From: Didymella arachidicola | Taxonomy: Eukaryota > Ascomycota > Dothideomycetes > Pleosporales > Didymellaceae | NCBI GenBank assembly: GCA_016630955.3 | Contig: CM049991.1 | Location: forward strand, 868,001 to 932,000 | Direction: 5' to 3' | DNA: 64,000 nucleotides | In this document: in pieces, positions 44,957 through 55,331 of the stretch | Position numbering within the stretch: the first letter of the stretch is position 1 | Layout of the letters: every line of letters begins with the position of its first letter | Program-made: the position numbers and the translations under genes | The notes under the pieces: model-generated | Database searches by the model: none | Told to the model about the DNA's origin: nothing | Seen by the model: the letters and a program-made list of their open reading frames with translations, nothing else

Positions 44957-45104
44957 TACAAGAGGGGCCCTTGAATGAATGAGAATACGAGGTGGCGCAC
45001 AGACGTTTCTGAATGGCCAGTACCTACATTAAACGGCCTTAATTAGTTGCTCTGCGATCGACATTGGCCCTTGTTTTCTTGTCCATTCATGGGCCCCTCT
45101 CGTA
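44957..45104. mobile_element. Small TA-flanked MITE, copy B
   Basis: A second copy of the element at 28786-28943, in the same orientation. The core is 144 bp (44959-45102), 10 bp shorter because of a gap after GACGTTTCT. The left TIR is intact, and the right TIR has C for T near its end. TA lies on both sides. Most of the remaining positions are identical to copy A. Confidence 0.85.
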
Positions 45105-45700
45105 CCCTGACTCGTCGTTACCCTGGTCCTGCGACCATCGGGCGCGGTATTATTTTCGGCTTGCGTACAATGTCTGGTCCGCGAACAAAGGGTGCACTCC
45201 CTGAAGGCTATTTACTAAATTGTAGGGAGACTACCTAAGCTTACGAGTCGACTTGTCTAGTACTAGTTCTAGGCTGTTTAGCACGACCTATTCCTTAGAC
45301 AGTATTCACGGCGATGTTCAAGACACGTTCTGCTTGAAAGCATCAGACGACTTGCTGGACGCCGCATGCAAACGTGCCTAAGCGCATACTTGACACTGTT
45401 GACAGTAGACTCAACAGCCCAGCTTTGTCAATCACACTGGTTTCTGCATCTGCATTGCAGCAGCCTCTGCCGGGGATGTCAGGGTCCTGTGGTTTTAGTG
45501 TGGCCCCGAATGTCGTGTTAGTTGTCTTATCAGTGCAGAGTAGGCTGTCAGTGTGCAGACTGGTGCGGACGTTAATCGATACTGTGCTGGAGGTTTATCA
45601 TGTCATGTTGCTTGCGTTGCGTGCTGCAGATGCAATTTGTTTTTGTTGACTTGTGGCATCGGAGAGGCAGCTCCGCAGGCCATGTCTCATCCTTCACTCC
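45105..45700. other. Intergenic, nothing recognised
   Basis: Short frames only; no repeat, RNA gene or motif that I can support. Confidence 0.35.
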
Positions 45701-46680
45701 CTAGTTATCAAATCCTGTGCCAGGGTCACGGAGAATGTGATTGGTATTCTTACTAAAAGAAATTAAATCTCCGTCAGCACTGTTGAAGCCGACTTTCTTT
45801 GCACCGGGACGTCCGTGGGACTTATCTGCATTAATGTTGTTCACTCCGCTATGCTCGATACCGATCAGACATACGGACTCATTCTGGCCCTTGACTTCAG
45901 ATGCATCGGACTGCTGGCTTCGAGGAATCTGAAATGGCCAACTTGATCTTCGTATCGTTGCGATCAGCAGAGGCGTTCTCCGAACGCTTTGAAGATCTAA
46001 CAGCGTCTTGTAGCTTCGCGTTTGATGGACTGTTGACGGTGATGTCACCTTAGTGACCCGTAGAGAAATCACTAGTCATTTTCGTTGGCACAGCTGAATC
46101 GTGAGCCTTGTTGGGATCCACTTGAGCCTCTTATCTAGCCCCATGCCGGTCGATGTCCGTGATGTGCTCCTCCGACCTCATACCGACCTCGTCGACGGGT
46201 GCGTGACGAAAGTCATCGTCGTTGATGAAATGAGAAGAGCGCGGTGCTCCACTAGAAGCTTCGCTTTCGGATCGACTGACTCTCGGCTCCACAGCTTGAC
46301 CGATGGTCAATTCGCCAACGCCTTGATGCATGCTCTCAGCCACTCCGTAGACGAGTACCTGGGTAGATGATACGTCCAAAGCTGTGAGAGACCCTACAAA
46401 GCCTTGCAATGCAATGTGACCATTGTCTGGGGTTACTTCATGACGGGCCATGCCAATCCCACCGGTAGAGCGACTCGCAGCTGCAGCCCTGCCCGCGTTT
46501 GGGAGCCTCTCAGCTGCATTTTAGATCCCGTTTGGCTCTATGGTAGACTGAGAGTCGCTTGTGATGAGATTATTCCTACAGAGTGCCCTACTTCCGTGTT
46601 GCTCCGATTCGGAAGGGGTAGAGACTGAAGATGCTGGTGATATTGTAGAAGTTACTGCTGAAGACTTCAGCGGTCTTAAT
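45701..46680 (-). pseudogene. String of broken protein-like frames
   Basis: Read on the minus strand from the edge of the inverted-repeat element at 46681, three pieces look coding. The first is a Ser/Thr-rich piece (SSVSTPSESEQHGSRAL) that ends at a TAA just after IEPNGI. Continuing in the same frame are GIGMARHEVTPDNGHIAL and FINDDDFRHAPVDEVG, which end at a stop near 46131. The third is a piece near 45,701-46,072 with KSHGRPGAKKVGF. No splice model joins them. It may be a decayed gene whose 5' part was lost or separated by the neighbouring element. Family unknown. Confidence 0.3.
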
Positions 46681-47085
46681 CACTGGGGCACCAGGGGGTG
46701 TAAAAAACACCGCACTTTTGGCGTGTGAAATACACAGAAGAAAGCCTGCGGATTACACGGTGTTAGGGGTGTATTTTACACTATATTTTATATAAAAGTG
46801 CAGTGTGGTTTATACTAAATAAAGGATATAATTAAGACTTTATTATGCTATCTACGCTATCTATGCTATCTATATAGACAATAAGATGGGAGATGGACAA
46901 TAGATGATGAGATGGGAGATGGGAGATGGGAGATGGGAGATGGATGATGGTTAATGACAAACTATTATAGATAATTAGTTATAGTGTAAACTTATCTATA
47001 TGCGGTGTAAATAGACTATTTTACCTAAAAGTGCAGTGTAAAACCACGTTAGCGGTGTCTTTAACACTGCGTTGGTACCCTAGTG
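46681..47085. mobile_element. Putative non-autonomous inverted-repeat element
   Basis: About 405 bp bounded by imperfect inverted repeats of about 33 bp: CACTGGGGCACCA at the left and CACTAGGGTACCA at the right end read inward, both leading into a GTGT(T)AAA-ACACCGC core. It is AT-rich inside, has no open frame, and carries two small tandem arrays. No clear target duplication was found. It differs from the MITE family at 28.8 and 45.0 kb. Confidence 0.55.
46910..46943 (+). repeat. 7-bp minisatellite
   Basis: Nearly five tandem copies of GATGGGA inside the inverted-repeat element, with partial copies on either side (46884-46950). A second small array of GCTATCTA-type units lies at about 46,849-46,876. 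Confidence 0.85.
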
Positions 47086-47281
47086 GATGTCGAAAGGCGA
47101 GCGGGTCATTTGTTGCGCTCGTCTTCTGGTGAGCGTTGATCTTGAGTGCTGTTGAGCTCATCCTGCCTCATGGCCTGATTACTGAGGTGTTCATACCACC
47201 TGCCTTTGATGGCTGGGCGGTATCAAACACTATAAAGCGATACTTTCGATCTGTAATGTGTGATCCAATCATATCCACAAG
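47086..47281. other. 3' flank of the zinc-motif gene
   Basis: About 200 bp between the inverted-repeat element and the stop codon of the gene at 47282-48931. No gene. Confidence 0.35.
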
Positions 47282-48931
47282 CTACAATATTGTCCATTTA
47301 GCCTCTTCCTTGATGATTCCGCCGTTTGATGCTGTGTCAATACTGTTGCCATGTTCCTTTCCCTCTTGCCTAAGATCTAGGGTTTCAGACAGATTTTGTA
47401 TGTCTCCCTTGGGCATGTCGTCGAGCATGTTGGCATCAATTAAAGGACTGACAGAAGGCTCGTCTGAGTCCCTGTTTTGAACTGGTGCCCCACTCCATTT
47501 GGGAAAGTCCTCACTCACCCTCGATCGGTCGTTCTGCCGAAGGTTAGGCACATCCGTCAAGCTAGAGTCGCCAGTGCCGTCAGAAGCTTCGAAGTAGATA
47601 CTATCGTCTCCGTTCCGTGGGCTCTCGGCTTCGGCAACCATGACGTGTTCAGAACGCTTCAGTGGCTCGAGAGCTTCTTGACAGACATGTACAACACTCG
47701 ATATCATATCCGCATATTGCGGCGATATCACAGTCTGCTGAAGACACGCGAGCTTGCGCTCGATATTTGACGGAGCGCCTCTGATCGCTTCGGATTCGTT
47801 TGCTCTGCTAGTCGCCTTGAGACCAGCGTCGCCAGAAGACCACTGGCCCTCCTGTGTGTGTCGTGGAACAGGAGGTGCCTTGTCCTCGTCGACGACATCG
47901 TGATCTTTGGGTGACTGGGGCACTTCTGATGACACGACCAAAGCTGGCGCACCGCCCACAGCCTCTTCGAATATTGTGTGCTTCGCGTCGTACTGTGTAG
48001 TCACTCCTCGTGATCTGGCTCGGCGCGAAAGTCTCAACTCTCGACTGTTCATCTTGCTCTCATCCTTCTCTTTTTCGGGTGAGTCGAGTTCAGCAGGTCT
48101 CTCAAGATTCTTTTTGCCATCTCTCGATGTTTTCTGGGTTGCAGATAGTACCTCTTTCCCGTCCTGTGCCTCCTCTTTCGGTGTGACATCGACGAACTTC
48201 GACCCCACTTTTTTTTGACCTGTGAACTTCGCGAAGGAAAGAGTAGAGCCGCTCGTGTCCTCGTACTCCGAGCCTTCGATCACTGCATAACGACCCGGGA
48301 CATACTCCTTAGCACCACGGTAGTACTCTAGAGTTCCTCTGTACTCGGGACGCTCTTCAACGTCTTCACCGAACCTGATCCGCTTCCGCTCCGCAATAGA
48401 TATCCTAGAAATCTGTCCGAGTTTGCGTTTCGTTGTGGGTAATGGTGCTAAAGCAGTAGCATGGTCGCCGGGCGGTAGTGCGACACCCAGAGAGCTTTGA
48501 TGGTCACTAAGCTTTGGCACATCTTGCGGCCGCTGACTGCACCGAAGAGGTTCAAGCTCAGTGTAGTTTGCAAAACCAGGCTGTACTATGTCGAATGATG
48601 CGTTGTTGAGAGCTTCGATGCTGACCAAGAAATTTTCGAGAGCGACTCTAGCTTTGCGAAACTGCTCGTGCGCAAGAATACGACCGTGATGCTTTGGTCC
48701 CCTATCAAGCAATGCCGTGTGCTGTTGTTCTCTGGCTCGCAAGGTGTTGTACAACCCAAGAAAGGGCTCACATGACATGCATGTCCCTTGGTGCGGGACT
48801 AAAGGGTTCAGACCGCCGTTTGCAGATATCGCCGCAAAAGAGCGATTGCAATGTTTGCATCTCACGGGAGTCGCTGGAACCGTGGCTGTATCTAGGGGTT
48901 TGCGCCGTTTGATGGCGCTTCTTATGTCCAT
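47282..48931 (-). CDS. Hypothetical protein with N-terminal Cys/His zinc-like motif
   Basis: 549 residues in one exon from ATG 48931. The N-terminus has a basic patch (IKRRK) and a probable zinc site: Cys25, Cys28, His47, Cys51 and Cys54 (CKHC, 18 residues, H, 3 residues, CMSC). A helical region follows (about 55-110, REQQHTALL, EQFRKARVALENFLVSIEAL). Around residues 185-245 a likely conserved block, ERKRIRFGEDVEERPEYRGT followed by YYRGAKEYVPGRYAV, precedes a charged, disordered C-terminal half with many Lys, Glu and Ser. This suggests a nuclear or chromatin-linked protein, but I do not recognise the family and give no function. The inverted-repeat element lies about 200 bp beyond its stop. 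Confidence 0.72.
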   Translation of the reverse strand: MDIRSAIKRRKPLDTATVPATPVRCKHCNRSFAAISANGGLNPLVPHQGTCMSCEPFLGLYNTLRAREQQHTALLDRGPKHHGRILAHEQFRKARVALENFLVSIEALNNASFDIVQPGFANYTELEPLRCSQRPQDVPKLSDHQSSLGVALPPGDHATALAPLPTTKRKLGQISRISIAERKRIRFGEDVEERPEYRGTLEYYRGAKEYVPGRYAVIEGSEYEDTSGSTLSFAKFTGQKKVGSKFVDVTPKEEAQDGKEVLSATQKTSRDGKKNLERPAELDSPEKEKDESKMNSRELRLSRRARSRGVTTQYDAKHTIFEEAVGGAPALVVSSEVPQSPKDHDVVDEDKAPPVPRHTQEGQWSSGDAGLKATSRANESEAIRGAPSNIERKLACLQQTVISPQYADMISSVVHVCQEALEPLKRSEHVMVAEAESPRNGDDSIYFEASDGTGDSSLTDVPNLRQNDRSRVSEDFPKWSGAPVQNRDSDEPSVSPLIDANMLDDMPKGDIQNLSETLDLRQEGKEHGNSIDTASNGGIIKEEAKWTIL

Positions 48932-49544
48932 GTCCTCCTCTTATGCCACTAGGTCGATATTTCAATGCGTAGTGTGCGATCTCGTCACGTTAAGTCCAAT
49001 TTTGCGATGGGCGATAGCTGTGTTTGTATGACGTGTTTCGTGTCATGGAGTGAAAGAACATCCTGTTCGGAAAATAAACACTCCAAGTGTAGAACTAGAA
49101 GGTACGCTTTGACGAGTGTAAAGAGCGCTGATGAGATTGACACCGAGTTGATCAAGTGAGAGTTGATCGGTGCGGCGGTTAACTGTGCATCGTTGTGATG
49201 GTTGCTGGACGCGTTGTTTGCGCAGCACTTCAAGATTTGTTGGGTGCATTCCGCCACGGCAACGATGGCCCCCGCCTGGAGAAAATCACCTGTACTGCGC
49301 AATACTTTGCCACAACTCACCTCATGTCGTATGATGCATCATGAATAAAGCATGTCCGTCAAAGTTCTTTGAAAGTAGTCAAATGAGCTCTTGAACACAT
49401 AGGAAGCCTGTCGCTACTTCGAGGTCGGCCAAGTTCTGCGAAGTGGGGATCGCACAAGCAATGCAATTATACTCCAGGCGCCCGTCCCATGATATATCAG
49501 CCAAACCATACCCGTATCCCGGAATCACGTACATCAAAACCTAC
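48932..49544. promoter_or_regulatory. Promoter of the zinc-motif gene and 3' flank of PRI2
   Basis: About 610 bp between two minus-strand genes. Only short frames; no recognised motif. Confidence 0.4.
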
Positions 49545-51171
49545 CTACTCCTCCACCCTATCGCCTGGCGCTCCATTGACTATCCCAGCGTTGCCCTCGC
49601 CCAGATGCTTCAACAGCCAGCTCCTCTTGAAGTAGGTGTTGGGATGTACAATGGTGTCAAGATCTGTAGCACTCCAGCTGCCATCATCCTTGACCTTCTT
49701 GATCTCTCTCTTGTGGCTCCATTCGAAGACCCTGTTGCACGCAACGTGGTACCGCTGCTTGCCCACATCCTCTCTGACTGTCTTCAAGACGTCCCTCTCG
49801 TTCACGCCTACTCTTTGTAGCACGGAGATAAGGTTGTCAGGGGTGAATGTGCGATATGGGCATCCGTGTGTCTGGCCCGGGCCAGGCAGCGGCTCTGTCA
49901 GCAATTTCTGGCAGGAGTATGGGGTATAACCTCGGCCTCGCCGATTGCTGTCTCCACCCACGTCGCCGTAGGCGTGACGGATGTTGTAGCGGTATTCTTT
50001 CTGGAACTTGTCGTCCGTCATCAGCTTAAAGCTTCGCCGCCAGAACATAATACACTCGTCCAGACTCAGTCCGATGCCCTTCAGGAATAGTGTGTACTGT
50101 AGACGCCCGAAGTGCTTTAAGTGCGAGTTTTCGCGGAGTGTCATGTGGAGGTTGCGCATGCACAGAGGAAAGTTCTGTGATAGTGTGTCGATCGAATTGG
50201 CGGTGATTATGCTGAGACCATCAATGTTGGCGTCTGAGGAGGAGTATGCAGCGTCCGGTGCTGTGAAGTTCTGCGAGAGGTGGGCGAGGATGGGAGCAAG
50301 GCGGTCGTCTTCGTCGAGGCGGGGTAGAGCGCGAGATGTGAGCTTTTGCTTGCGTTAGTTCGAGCTGTGCAACAATGATGTGATGACATACCTCCAATGC
50401 TTCGTCCAGTTTGTTTGTGAACTCAGCAACCACCAGGCTCAGCTGCTCTCGCTGGGGCACATACGCCTTGCCGCGTTTGATGAACACCCTTCGCTGCTCC
50501 ACCAACACTGGCACTCTTTCCCAATCCACCTTGAACCATTCCTGTTCCTCACTATTCTTCAAGGCGCCACCAGCTGCAGCCAACAACTGTGCTTTCAATT
50601 CCCTTTTTTCTGCCTCCTGTACCTCTTCCCACTCGAGGTTCAGCGTCCTGACAAACTTTTGTCTCTCGACGTAGTCGTCATTCTTGAACCGTAGCTGAAA
50701 GAGCATCGTCTCCAATCTTGAGAACCGCCTGCGCAGATCCTCTGTCGCTGAGAACGCCAGTCTCAGGATGAAATGCGAATAATGGTCCTTCTTCCTCTCT
50801 TCTTGTAGATTCGTCCCCTTGGATGTGCCGGCTCGCATTGGGAGGTATTTGTCGAGTATGCTCTTCATGTATTCTGCTGTCTCTTCAGGACCCTTGTTGC
50901 GGAAGGTACACGCTTCAAGTTCGGACAGGACTGTAGCACATCAATACGCATGCAGTTTGATTGCTAAATTTCCCGACTCACCTTTCAGTCGGTCGATTGC
51001 CCATTGTTCAAATTCCTCAAGTGTGATTTCGTTCGTTGGCGGCAGTATGTAAAAGTTCAGGCGGTGGTCGTATGTCTGTTCCTGGAACTCTGCTTCGGCG
51101 AACTGCTTCTTTTTGTGACTGAGATTTGCGCGACGTTTGGGGTCAATTCGAGAGTAGTCATGGCGGATCAT
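49545..51171 (-). CDS. PRI2: DNA primase large subunit
   Basis: Three exons, 51171-50982, 50930-50392 and 50342-49545, with introns of 51 and 49 nt, give 508 residues. The start is ATG 51171 (MIRHDYSRIDPKRRANLSHK). The N-terminal helical domain includes RLNFYILPPTNEITLEEFE and HYSHFILRLAF. The C-terminal iron-sulfur domain keeps all four cluster cysteines at about 304, 387, 404 and 445, in the contexts FPLCMRNLH, YSCQK, HGCPYR and VACNRVFEW; the spacing resembles that of human PRIM2. The conserved LKGIGLSLDECIMFWRRSF segment lies between the first two. The subunit works with Pri1 and DNA polymerase alpha to make RNA-DNA primers at replication forks. It is upstream of the zinc-motif gene on the same strand and followed upstream by PHO13. 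Confidence 0.96.
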
Positions 51172-51229
51172 CGTTGCTCGTGGTGATGTTGTGTGTAGTG
51201 CTTCGTGGATATGGTGCACGATGGGCGGG

Positions 51230-51265
51230 CAGGCGCGTCGCGCGTCGCGTGGCTGACGACGCGGG
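51230..51265. promoter_or_regulatory. CGCG-rich cluster upstream of PRI2
   Basis: Within 35 bp, and 60-95 bp before the PRI2 ATG, the sequence contains several CGCGTC/GACGCG units (GGCGCGTCGCGCGTCGCGTG, then GACGACGCGGG). Fungal MBF binds ACGCGT-like, CGCG-cored sites, and primase genes are typical G1/S targets. No exact ACGCGT is present, so this is inference. Confidence 0.4.
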
Positions 51266-51392
51266 CGTGCCTCTACTTTACTTCCACGCTAGCTGCTTTG
51301 GAAACATATTCGATCCACCCATGTCACTGACGCACGCATCGTAATGGAGGTATTTTCCATTGGCTGGAGTCTTTGTATATGTGGGTTTCAAT

Positions 51393-52527
51393 CTACAAAA
51401 GAAGATCGCCAAGAGCGTTGACATAGGCAGTGGGCACAGTAGAAGAGTCCTCCGCCAAAAAATCCTCTTTCTTACTCACGCCGGTGAGGACAGCAAGGGT
51501 TCCACCCAGCTTTCCGTCGATGCCAAACTGAATATCAGTGTTCAGCCTGTCCCCGATCATGCAGGTCCTGCTGCGGTCGAATTGGAACTTGCCCTCTACA
51601 GCATCCATCATGGCCTGACTAGGCTTGCCAAGAGACAAAGGCTCCCTCCCAATGGCCTTTGCCAGACCAGCACCTGACGATCCAGCTCCAGGAAACAGAG
51701 TGTGTGACATTGGCAGCGTACTATCAATGTTGGTAGCCAGATATTTTGCGCCGCGCTGCAGATACTGAAATGCAATCGCCGTTTTGAGGTAGTTCGAGTG
51801 GAAATCGAGACCGCTCAGCACAATGCCGATATCAGGGTCAAGCATGCTTCCATTCGCGATGTTCCTGAAGTCCTCGGGCTCGATGTCACGGCGGTAGGCC
51901 GGGTCTGTTCCACCGATGTACGGGACACCCTCAGCCTCCAGCTCCTGCTCGACGCCAGATTCTCCAAGCACAAACACCTTGTTCTTCGGGGCGGGAAGCT
52001 TGAGGATGCGGTTGATGTAGACGGCGGCGCTGTACGAGGAGCCAAAGACTTCGTTCTGTGTGTAGTCAGCAAGCAGTCTGCCCTCCTGAGACGGCCACAC
52101 TCACCACTTCGGCAGGGATGCCCAGCTTGTCGAACTTCTTCTTGTAGTCTGCGCGTGACTTCGTACTGTTGTTTGTGACGAAGACCAGCTGCTTGCCTAT
52201 GTTGCTGTCGTTGGCAGCTGTCAAAGCATGAGCTGTACGTTGGTCTCACCTTTACTCCTCAGCATCTGTATGGTTTCAGGTACTTTTTCAAACAGGTGAT
52301 CGCCGGACCAGAGGACGCCTATCCTTCTTCACAATTTAGTGTCTCGTCGCAGCACATCTGGGGTTTGATGGAGCGCATCGCGGGCAGTGCGTACCATCGC
52401 AATCGAAGAGGAACACCTGCGTTTACTATCAGCAATGCTCATGAGGACCAAGAGAACATCTCACATCGAACCTGGACAGAAATTCCTCGATGGCGGCATT
52501 ATCGCCGGACAGGAACTGGGGCGCCAT
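51393..52527 (-). CDS. PHO13: HAD-type 4-nitrophenylphosphatase / phosphoglycolate phosphatase
   Basis: Five exons, 52527-52465, 52416-52395, 52318-52250, 52196-52105 and 52055-51393, with introns of 48, 76, 53 and 49 nt, give 302 residues, the usual length. Splicing assembles the catalytic motif FLFDCDGVLW, in which the first Asp is the nucleophile and the second the acid. Then come the serine/threonine motif FVTNNSTKSR, the cap domain (YIGGTDPAYRRD, GLDFHSNYLKTAIA) and motif 3/4 MIGDRLNTDIQFG. It belongs to HAD subfamily IIA. Yeast Pho13 and mammalian PGP destroy toxic side products of glycolysis such as 2-phospho-L-lactate and 4-phosphoerythronate; para-nitrophenyl phosphate is only an assay substrate. 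The 22-nt second exon is unusually small and lies inside the active-site motif. Confidence 0.95.
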
Positions 52528-52732
52528 TGTTCTTGTTTCAGGGGGTGTTTAGACGACAGTTGAGCGCGCTGGACGATGACACTCGGTGGGATGGTGGGGC
52601 ACATTAGACCTTGGGTCAATTCCGAGCAGACCGAGAGGTTTCCGAATTTCATCATGGTGCTCAAGCGCATGTTATGGGTTTCTTTGTATTCTTGTATTCT
52701 CTTTACATTCCTCCTCATAGTTTTGAATCTAG

Positions 52733-54435
52733 TCAATCAACCACAATGCTCTTCTCCAAATCCTCAAAGTTCTCAAAGAAGCTATCGAACAGGTTCACGG
52801 CATGCTCGACGTCATGCGCTCCACCAGTCTCACGAATGCTGTGCATGCTGAGCTGAGGGTTACCAAGATCAAGCGTACGCGCGCCCATGGCTGCTGACAA
52901 CATGGGACCAATTGTACTACCGCAGGACGAGTCGTTGCGAACAACGAAGAGCTGAAGAGGCACACCTTCCTTGCTGATGCCAGATGATGCTGGCTTTGCG
53001 CGGCGAGCGGCCTCCTGCAACAATACGATACCTGGGGAGTTCGTGGCATAACGAGCATTGGCATTGATTTTGATGACGGTGCCCTTGTTCATCTCGGGTC
53101 TATGCTGTGCCTCGTACTTGCCGGGGTAGTTCGGGTGTACTGAGTGAGCCATGTCGGCTGAGATCAGGAACGAGGTCGACAGGGTCTGCTCGTAAGCAGT
53201 AGCGGTATCTGCCTCGATCTTATCGTATGATTTATCTGATGCGGTCGACTCGGCTCCTGGAAGAACGGATAAGCGACGGATAACGGCTGGCAGCAGGTTT
53301 GAATCGGCTCCTTGGGCTGTCTGCGAGCCAATTTCCTCATGATCAAAGAGAGCAATGAGGCGGATTGTAGAGTCCTGCTCCAGACTTGTAGAAGACTCCA
53401 GACTCCTGATTAGACCTTCGACACTGCAGTACGACATCATGAGGTTGTCCAGCCGCGGTGAGAAGATGAGCTCATTATTAAGACCGCCAACCGCTGACTT
53501 CTGTGTGTCGTAGAGCACAATCTCGAAGTCCAGGATATCGTTAGGATTGGCAACTGCCTCCTCTGCGATGATCTCTACGATGTATGGATGGTGCCTCTGG
53601 AGCGGTGTTGCCAACGGCTCGAAGGGACCGTCCTTCTTCTCGTCGTCCTTGCTCTCCTCAGTCTTTCCTTGCCTGTTCAACTCAGCCTGCACGAGCCCGG
53701 CGATCGGAAACAGCTGCGTCTCCTTGTTGAACTGGAAGGTCTCTTGACGGTCGAGGTGGATCGCGAGCGTAGGGATTCGAAGAATGGGGCGTTCGACTTT
53801 AACAAGTCGCTGCTCGATCTTGCCGCCCTTGGTTCGCACCATGACTCTACCGGCGATACTGAGATCACGGTCAAACCAAGTATGCCACAGACCACCGCCA
53901 TACGTCTCGCAAGCAACTTGGATGAAGCCATCGCTCTGGCGCTTCGATACTGGCTTGATGCGCAAGCATGGCGAATCAGTGTGCGCACCGATCATACCAA
54001 TGGGATTGCCAGCCTTCCATTGCTTGCCAACCGCAAAGGCAACGATGGACGAGCCGTTTCGTGTGAGGTAGTACTTGCCTCCGGTTTGAATGGTCGGCGC
54101 CCAAGAGTCTCGCTCCTTACAGCTGTCAGCTCTGACAGCTCAGTTGGTGTAAATAAGCAAAAGCCTGTAAAGCAAGCTGCCTACTTCGCCATATGTTGAG
54201 CAAAGAACGTGCGCACGCGGGTGAAAGAGGACGGATGTAAAGCTATGCGACACGTACCTTAATCTGCTTGAAGCCTGCCTTCTCCAGGCGTTCCTTGGCT
54301 GATTTAACAGCATGGAAAGCTGTCTTATACGTCAACGACAGCTGAGTCTTATTACACAGGCGACCTACGAGTTGGGGAGGCGTTTACGAAGGACAAAAAG
54401 TCCTCCGCAGCTTGGAGAGAGGGCTTGGCGGCCAT
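52733..54435 (-). CDS. APE4: Aspartyl aminopeptidase, M18 family
   Basis: Three exons, 54435-54369, 54319-54258 and 54115-52733, give 503 residues. Joins restore SPTP-FHAVKSAKERLEKAGF and QIK-ERDSWAPTIQTGG. The third exon's acceptor (AAG) and its 142-nt intron are less typical than the others. Metal and catalytic segments are present: IGAHTDSPCLRIKP, LFDHEEIGS, ISADMAHSVHPNYPGKYE, RNDSSCGSTIGP and the C-terminal SMHSIRETGGAHD. M18 enzymes form large dodecamers that remove N-terminal Asp or Glu with two zinc ions. The lack of a vacuolar propeptide points to the cytosolic Ape4/DNPEP type rather than Ape1. It is divergent from CDH1 over 0.9 kb. Confidence 0.93.
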
Positions 54436-55331
54436 GGTTCGGAGAGCACACGATAGCAATAGTAGAGTAGAAGTGGCAGCACAAAGGAACCCGTGGGTGG
54501 GCGTCAGTTGTAACAGAGAGGCTCGCGGCGGCTGAAGCTTGGTGAGCATGAGGATTGGCTCGGAAGGCGCTGTAACGGGCCCCGCGGTGGACACGATGAT
54601 GCAGAGAGGGGTGCGCGCTAAGGCCGAATTGGTTGGCGGCGAGGCTGGCAACGCGTGGGAGAAAGGAGTGGCCAAAACAGCGACAGGCCAAACAAAGCAG
54701 GCACGACCCACGGGTGAGGCACCTTGCGACAACAACACAACGACGCGCTGCGTACAAACGTATGCAGCAGCCAATATCCTTCACCATCACCACGCTCTCC
54801 AGCTCGAGCTTGCGCTGTATTGGACAATCTTTACCAAGCATTTCTTGCCTGCACGCTCATTATCTTGCACTGAGACCCCGTTGCTCCCCTGGTTCCTGGG
54901 CGCTGCGGCCATCTTGAACCAAAGCTCCGACCTCACAACAAGTCATCCCGGCCACCCCGCCTCATCGCGATCTGCCGCCAGACCATTCACTACTCACCAG
55001 CCTGTGATGCGCCGCGTCTCTTACTGAGGGTTGAAGACATTATTTTGCCCTTTGCGCATCGACGCCTGCCATTGCGCAGCAAGAGCCGGAACGAGTATCC
55101 TGGATGCCCACATATCATCACAGCCACCGTCGACACTCGAGCTCGCCGGCGCATTCACCTCGACTTCCACTCCTTCTGCACTCTCACCAGGCGCTTGCGA
55201 CCCCACTATCATTATCACGCGACTCCAGGCAACTATCGCCCCGCTTCGACACTCTCTGCACTACCTCACTCTCTCACCATTCCTACCAACCGACGCAAAA
55301 CGCACGACCACGACACGGCGCATACAACAGC
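54436..55331. promoter_or_regulatory. Divergent promoter, aminopeptidase / CDH1
   Basis: About 900 bp between two divergently read genes. The right half is rich in C and pyrimidine tracts and is probably the CDH1 leader. Overlapping frames on both strands are artefacts of that composition. No individual site stands out. Confidence 0.45.

Noticed and set aside
46884..46950. CRISPR-like repeat array
   Set aside because: The units are 7 bp and adjoin each other without spacers, so this is a minisatellite; CRISPR is not expected in a eukaryotic genome.
54365..55027. Overlapping frames of about 140-160 codons between the aminopeptidase and CDH1
   Set aside because: They lie in a divergent promoter of skewed composition, overlap each other on opposite strands, and start at non-ATG or weak codons.
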